Origin: Geobacter sp.
GTDB lineage: Bacteria > Desulfobacterota > Desulfuromonadia > Geobacterales > Pseudopelobacteraceae
Direction of reading: 5' to 3'
NCBI GenBank assembly: GCA_003574895.1
Contig: PJFB01000005.1
Location: 205,310-269,309 of the forward strand
DNA: 64,000 bases
Below, piece by piece: positions 60,781 through 64,000 of the stretch. The first letter of the stretch is position 1. Each line of letters opens with the position of its first letter. A model generated the notes under the pieces. It was not told the origin of the DNA. It saw nothing but the letters and a program-made list of their open reading frames with translations, and ran no database searches. The translations under genes and the position numbers were made by a program.

Positions 60781-61890
60781 TCAATCTCCAAAACAAGTAT
60801 GCACGCTGCGAGCACTCTCAATCCAGTCATGATCCAAAGGTACTGTCTTGCGTTTGCCGACGACATCCTTGAGCGCTACCGGCTTGACACCATCACCCCG
60901 TGCAGCGACCATAACGCCGAATTCGCCTTTATTGATCAGGTCGGCACAGGCCGTTCCCAGTCGCGTAGCCAACAGGCGATCTCCTGCCGAAGGTGTCCCC
61001 CCGCGCTGCAGGTAACCCAGAATTGTGAGGCGTGATTCCAGACCGGTGAGCCCTTCCAGTTGCTGTGCCAGATGTAGGCTGTTTCCCGGTTTGCTCTCTG
61101 CCACCCTTTCCTGGGCCTGCCGTTTCGGCGCTTTCTTCTTGCCCCCCTTGTCCTTACCCTCTTCAGCCAGTTTATCGGCGACCTGTCTCGAAATGGCCCC
61201 TTCAGCTACGGCAACGATGCTGAAACCCTGTCCGTTGTGACTGCGCCGCATGATTGCCGCGGCCACTTTCTTCACATCGTAGGGTATCTCCGGAATCAGA
61301 ATGACATCGGCGCCTCCGGCAATACCGGCACCCAGAGCCAGCCAGCCGGCCTTGTTCCCCATCAGCTCCAGAACAAGGATGCGATGATGGCTATGGGCCG
61401 TACTGTGTAGCCGATCGATCGCCTCCGTGGCAATGCCGAGAGCGGTATCAAAACCAAAGGAGACATCGGTCAAAGGCACATCATTGTCGATGGTTTTGGG
61501 GAGTGTGATCACGTTTAGTCCGTGCTTCATCAGGTGATAGGCGTTTTTTTGCGTCCCGCCACCCCCCAGACAGACCAGTGCATCCAAATGGTGCTTGCGA
61601 TAATTGTCGACAATGACAGCGGTCATATCCTGCAACTTTCCGGCAACAGGCATGGCATAGGGCTTGTCACGACTCGTGCCGAGAATAGTTCCTCCCAAGG
61701 TGAGTATGCCTGAGAGCGCCGCTGAATCAAGTCGTTGGGTCCGGTTTTCCATCATGCCGCGAAAACCGTCACGGAACCCGATCACCTTCATGTCATAACG
61801 TCCCAGAAGTGCCTTGCCCACCCCTCGTATAGCCGCATTCAGCCCCGGACTGTCACCACCGGAAGTCAGGATGCCGATCATTTTGCTCAT
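60781..61890 (-). CDS. pfkA: ATP-dependent 6-phosphofructokinase
   Basis: The 369-residue enzyme has [18 protein letters not shown], the nucleotide-site GGGGTQ (a glycine at the position associated with ATP use), catalytic PKTIDNDVP and LELMGNKAG. It is longer than the 320-residue classical form because of a lysine-rich insert at about residues 238-265 ([13 protein letters not shown]). AAAGGA precedes the ATG. It acts in glycolysis. Confidence 0.92.
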   Translation of the reverse strand: MSKMIGILTSGGDSPGLNAAIRGVGKALLGRYDMKVIGFRDGFRGMMENRTQRLDSAALSGILTLGGTILGTSRDKPYAMPVAGKLQDMTAVIVDNYRKHHLDALVCLGGGGTQKNAYHLMKHGLNVITLPKTIDNDVPLTDVSFGFDTALGIATEAIDRLHSTAHSHHRILVLELMGNKAGWLALGAGIAGGADVILIPEIPYDVKKVAAAIMRRSHNGQGFSIVAVAEGAISRQVADKLAEEGKDKGGKKKAPKRQAQERVAESKPGNSLHLAQQLEGLTGLESRLTILGYLQRGGTPSAGDRLLATRLGTACADLINKGEFGVMVAARGDGVKPVALKDVVGKRKTVPLDHDWIESARSVHTCFGD

Positions 61891-62074
61891 GGCTGGATGT
61901 CCTTTCTGTTGTGAATTCCCAACTCTCTCTGCTCAGCGTGGCAAGGCAAACCGACGGCGGGAGTTTTTCCCGACGACCGGTGCTACCGTTAGTTGGACAT
62001 TCGTGGTTTTCACTGTATTGGTGTCGATAATTTGCCGTGATGGAGTTTCTAGGGCAGGGAACATGAGAGGTTTG

Positions 62075-62350
62075 TTACGGGTATTTCATAGATGTATGAA
62101 GTACTCGGAGAATAACTAGCTCCTCACGCTGTACAGCATAGATGACGATGTACGGGAGGCCGGCAATAACAAGTTCCCTTGTCCCACGTTCGCGTCCGCG
62201 TTTCCCTATGGTCGGATAGTCAGCCAGAATCCGAGCAGAATCGATGATCTTATTTACTGTAGCAACCGCAACCGTTGGATTGTCGTGAGCAATATATTCC
62301 TCGACTTGGTCAAGATTGCCAACAGCTCCTTCAGTCCAGCGTATTCTCAT
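62075..62350 (-). CDS. RelE/ParE-family toxin
   Basis: The 91-residue protein has the ParE/RelE fold signature: RWTEGAVGNLDQVEEYIA, YPTIGKRGRERGTRELVI and LPYIVIYAV. It overlaps the antitoxin gene by four bases (ATGA), the usual coupling. The target (ribosome or gyrase) cannot be told from sequence. Confidence 0.9.
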   Translation of the reverse strand: MRIRWTEGAVGNLDQVEEYIAHDNPTVAVATVNKIIDSARILADYPTIGKRGRERGTRELVIAGLPYIVIYAVQREELVILRVLHTSMKYP

Positions 62351-62625
62351 TTTCGAGCCGCCCAGCGTTTGACTACATCGTCGTGGTCAATCAACTTTCC
62401 GGCTCTCATCTCCTCAAGCCCTTTTCTGATCTCTTCTCTCTGCCAGGTGTCTAGCTCCTCATCAGGCACCTCCACCGTAAACGGCAATCCGTGCCGCATC
62501 TCTACCTGCTTGTAAAAAAGTGTCACTGCTTCGGTTGTCGTCATTCCAAGCGCTCTAAAGATGCTCTCAACATTTTGTTTTAATTCCGGCTCCATCCGCG
62601 CATGAATCATTGCAGCTCGTGGCAT
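62347..62625 (-). CDS. RelB/DinJ-family antitoxin
   Basis: The 92-residue protein has the DinJ-type ribbon-helix-helix start MIHARMEPELKQN, FRALGMTTTEAVTLFY and the GLPFTVEVP segment. Its C-terminal part (EEMRAGKLIDHDDV) resembles ParD/CopG-type tails that wrap a ParE-like toxin. Toxin and antitoxin are translationally coupled. AGGAAA precedes the ATG. Confidence 0.9.
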   Translation of the reverse strand: MPRAAMIHARMEPELKQNVESIFRALGMTTTEAVTLFYKQVEMRHGLPFTVEVPDEELDTWQREEIRKGLEEMRAGKLIDHDDVVKRWAARK

Positions 62626-62655
62626 ATCGTTTCCTCCGCAGTATCATTTTTCAAA

Positions 62656-62677
62656 TTGTATCTCGTTTGATATACAA
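62656..62677. promoter_or_regulatory. Inverted repeat before the relB-like gene
   Basis: TTGTAT-N10-ATACAA lies about 30 bases upstream of the antitoxin start, a likely autoregulatory site. Confidence 0.5.
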
Positions 62678-62847
62678 CATCAAGGCGGAAAATGTAAAAT
62701 CAACGCAAAAGTCTAAAATCAGGAGTCGCCTTGAGAACAATCGAGCGATCCATCGAAATAGCTGCAATAAAGCAAGATATAGCGATCACGAAGAAACCAG
62801 CGATAATTATTGTTCGCATTCAATCTTCGTTCATGCAACGTCATAAG

Positions 62848-62872
62848 CCTGACCGGCTTCAGGCCGGTCAGG
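62848..62872 (-). terminator. Hairpin after the GrpB-domain gene
   Basis: CCTGACCGGC and GCCGGTCAGG form a perfect 10-bp stem, without a T run on either strand. Confidence 0.5.
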
Positions 62873-62908
62873 GCGCGGGTTGGAAACTTTTATCTCCCTC
62901 AATAAGAT

Positions 62909-63892
62909 TCAGAAGTGTTTCATCGCCTTTACCACTATCTCATTCACAAATGATGCTTTTGCATCGGTGTACTGCTCCCGGTTTGTTTGATGACACATGG
63001 CCAACTGCCGCTTTAGATCGGCGTAGCGTGCCGCATCTTCCATATGCGATCGGAGGTGGTCTCTGAAGGCAAGGCGTGCATGCAGGTCTCGTCCATTCAA
63101 CATCATATGGACATGATGAGTCCGCAACCCCATTAGCTTGTCTCTCTTGACGAAGGTCATATGCTTGCCATACCACCAATACTCCCAAAGTTCGTTATTG
63201 AGTAAAGGTAGAGCCCGTTGCTTCGCTTCAGTAAAAGAAGGGACTTCGACAAGCACATCAATTATTGGCTTTGCGATCATTCCCGGTATCGAGGTGCTCC
63301 CAAAATGCTCGATCCGCAGCGCCACATCAGGTCCCAGACATTCACGGAGCCAGCCTGAAAACTCATGAAACTGTTGCGGCCATGCTGAGTCATAGTCCAC
63401 AAGGTGAATGCTGTCATCACAGCCGGTCTGAGTTGGCGCGACATATGCGTTCGCGGTCATTGAAAATTTCCGATAGCTTGAAACGCCGGTTCCACACCAT
63501 TCTGAAGGGACCCGGACACTGAATTCACCGGTCACCCCTCGATTACAGACAGAAGGCGACTTGCTTAGCCACTGCCAGGTCACATCTTCTTGCCATACAA
63601 TGGTATTCTTCCCGTTCATTGCATCAAAGATAGTCAGGCTGTGGTTGTCCAGGTCCAGAGCGATCATTCCATCAGGGATATTCTCGATACTATCGACTTC
63701 AATGCCAAGAATGGTTATCGGGTCATTCTCGTCAGAGAGATAATCGAATGCCAGGTACCTTGTCAGGTTGCCCGTGTTCCTAACTTCCTTGGTCATTCGC
63801 CCAAAAAGATTGCCATAGAAACTATAATCGCCGGGAAGTGATGTCCCGACCTTTACTCCGCCTACTAGCTGTATTCTCGCAGTGTTGTCCAT
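62909..63892 (-). CDS. Fusion of an unknown N-terminal domain to a GrpB-type nucleotidyltransferase domain
   Basis: The 327-residue protein has a C-terminal GrpB/UPF0157 domain (from about residue 160: LVDYDSAWPQQF, RIEHFGSTSIPGMIAKPIIDVLVEV, with the G-S-T-S and D-x-x nucleotidyltransferase features). The first 155 residues are beta-rich, include GNLFGRMTKEVRNTGN and WCGTGVSSYRKFSM and match nothing I know. Usual GrpB proteins are about 170-180 residues. AGGAAG precedes the ATG. Nearby toxin-antitoxin modules and the putative intron suggest an accessory region. Confidence 0.75.
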   Translation of the reverse strand: MDNTARIQLVGGVKVGTSLPGDYSFYGNLFGRMTKEVRNTGNLTRYLAFDYLSDENDPITILGIEVDSIENIPDGMIALDLDNHSLTIFDAMNGKNTIVWQEDVTWQWLSKSPSVCNRGVTGEFSVRVPSEWCGTGVSSYRKFSMTANAYVAPTQTGCDDSIHLVDYDSAWPQQFHEFSGWLRECLGPDVALRIEHFGSTSIPGMIAKPIIDVLVEVPSFTEAKQRALPLLNNELWEYWWYGKHMTFVKRDKLMGLRTHHVHMMLNGRDLHARLAFRDHLRSHMEDAARYADLKRQLAMCHQTNREQYTDAKASFVNEIVVKAMKHF

Positions 63893-63922
63893 ACGATTCT
63901 ATTCTTCCTTCAACGGGGTGCG

Positions 63923-63969
63923 CCGTTGACCCGTCCGGGCGACTTCTCCGCCCGGTCGGTGTCCAACGG
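63923..63969. other. Large imperfect hairpin, putative intron target
   Basis: CCGTTG/CAACGG outside and CCGGGCG/CGCCCGG inside, with a CCG/CGG step, form a hairpin of 47 bases. It ends four bases before a sequence resembling a group II intron 5' end. Class C group II introns insert just after such stem-loops. Confidence 0.55.
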
Positions 63970-63973
63970 TATT

Positions 63974-64000
63974 GTGTACGCCCGTCATGGGCGTGAACTT
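63974..64000 (+). mobile_element. Putative 5' end of a group II intron, cut by the window edge
   Basis: The sequence begins GTGTACGCCCGTCATGGGCG, a GUGYG-like 5' end followed at once by an ACGCCC/GGGCGT stem (63978-63983 and 63989-63994), like the first domain I helix of many bacterial group II introns. The hairpin immediately upstream fits a class C insertion site. Only 27 bases are visible, so the call is tentative. Confidence 0.45.

Noticed and set aside
63923..63969. Integron attC site
   Set aside because: The hairpin has GTTG on its 5' side and CAAC on its 3' side, the opposite order to an attC site (RYYYAAC first, GTTRRRY last), and the inner boxes do not fit.

Overview
The window looks like chromosome from a Geobacteraceae-type metal-respiring delta-proteobacterium (Desulfuromonadia/Geobacterales). 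The strongest reasons are three multihaem porin-cytochrome conduits, a marR-ato pair in which Ato is a succinyl-CoA:acetate CoA-transferase of the Geobacter type, a GEMM-I riboswitch in front of an envelope gene, and a folD-metV-metF one-carbon operon. I see no rRNA, tRNA or CRISPR array.

Region 1 (1-9.6 kb, minus strand) holds two tandem trans-outer-membrane electron conduits. Each has a beta-barrel porin-like protein (OmbB type), a periplasmic octahaem cytochrome (OmaB type) and an outer-surface lipoprotein cytochrome (OmcB type). The porin genes share an exactly identical 508-bp block covering the 5' end of the gene and its leader, but the surface cytochromes carry 12 and 9 CxxCH motifs. 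Region 2 (10.1-16.7 kb) carries an FmdB-type zinc ribbon, folD-metV-metF, galU, an exosortase-associated TIGR04073-type protein and a family B DNA polymerase. Region 3 (16.8-23.3 kb) carries an acetate-kinase paralogue with an altered active site, ato with its MarR regulator, a 2-Cys peroxiredoxin, and a TetR regulator with operators before itself and before an orphan MotB-like gene.

Region 4 (23.4-28.8 kb) carries a ketopantoate reductase, an alpha/beta hydrolase, then a tight set: a NifX/MTH1175-like protein, a DUF134 regulator, a NifU/IscU-like scaffold, an Mrp/NBP35 ATPase and a SAM methyltransferase. This set sits behind a promoter with three related inverted repeats, and DoxX follows. 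It is the best candidate here for a poorly described system, probably metal-cofactor or Fe-S handling. Region 5 (29-32.6 kb) has the riboswitch-controlled outer-membrane barrel, a DUF1456 protein and a divergent YeiH transporter/LysR pair. Region 6 (32.9-36.9 kb) is an ExtABCD-like conduit: periplasmic multihaem cytochrome, porin and two lipoprotein cytochromes.

Region 7 (37-50.6 kb) is mixed: HAD phosphatase, radical SAM enzyme, chemoreceptor, thiamine-binding protein, a Big_2-repeat lipoprotein behind an attenuator-like leader, a macrodomain protein, DUF4403, SorAB sulfite dehydrogenase and a class A penicillin-binding protein. Region 8 (50.9-55 kb) has a Spy/CpxP-like plus PDZ operon, a protein built of ALxSGxLSDAQ repeats, and a PEP-CTERM protein with a 13-G tract upstream of its start. 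Region 9 (55.3-64 kb) has an SDR, a pirin, adenine deaminase, PurT, a HigBA module, a decayed NadS-type toxin-antitoxin remnant, phosphofructokinase, a RelE/RelB-type module, a GrpB-domain fusion and, at the right edge, what looks like the 5' end of a group II intron behind a hairpin target.
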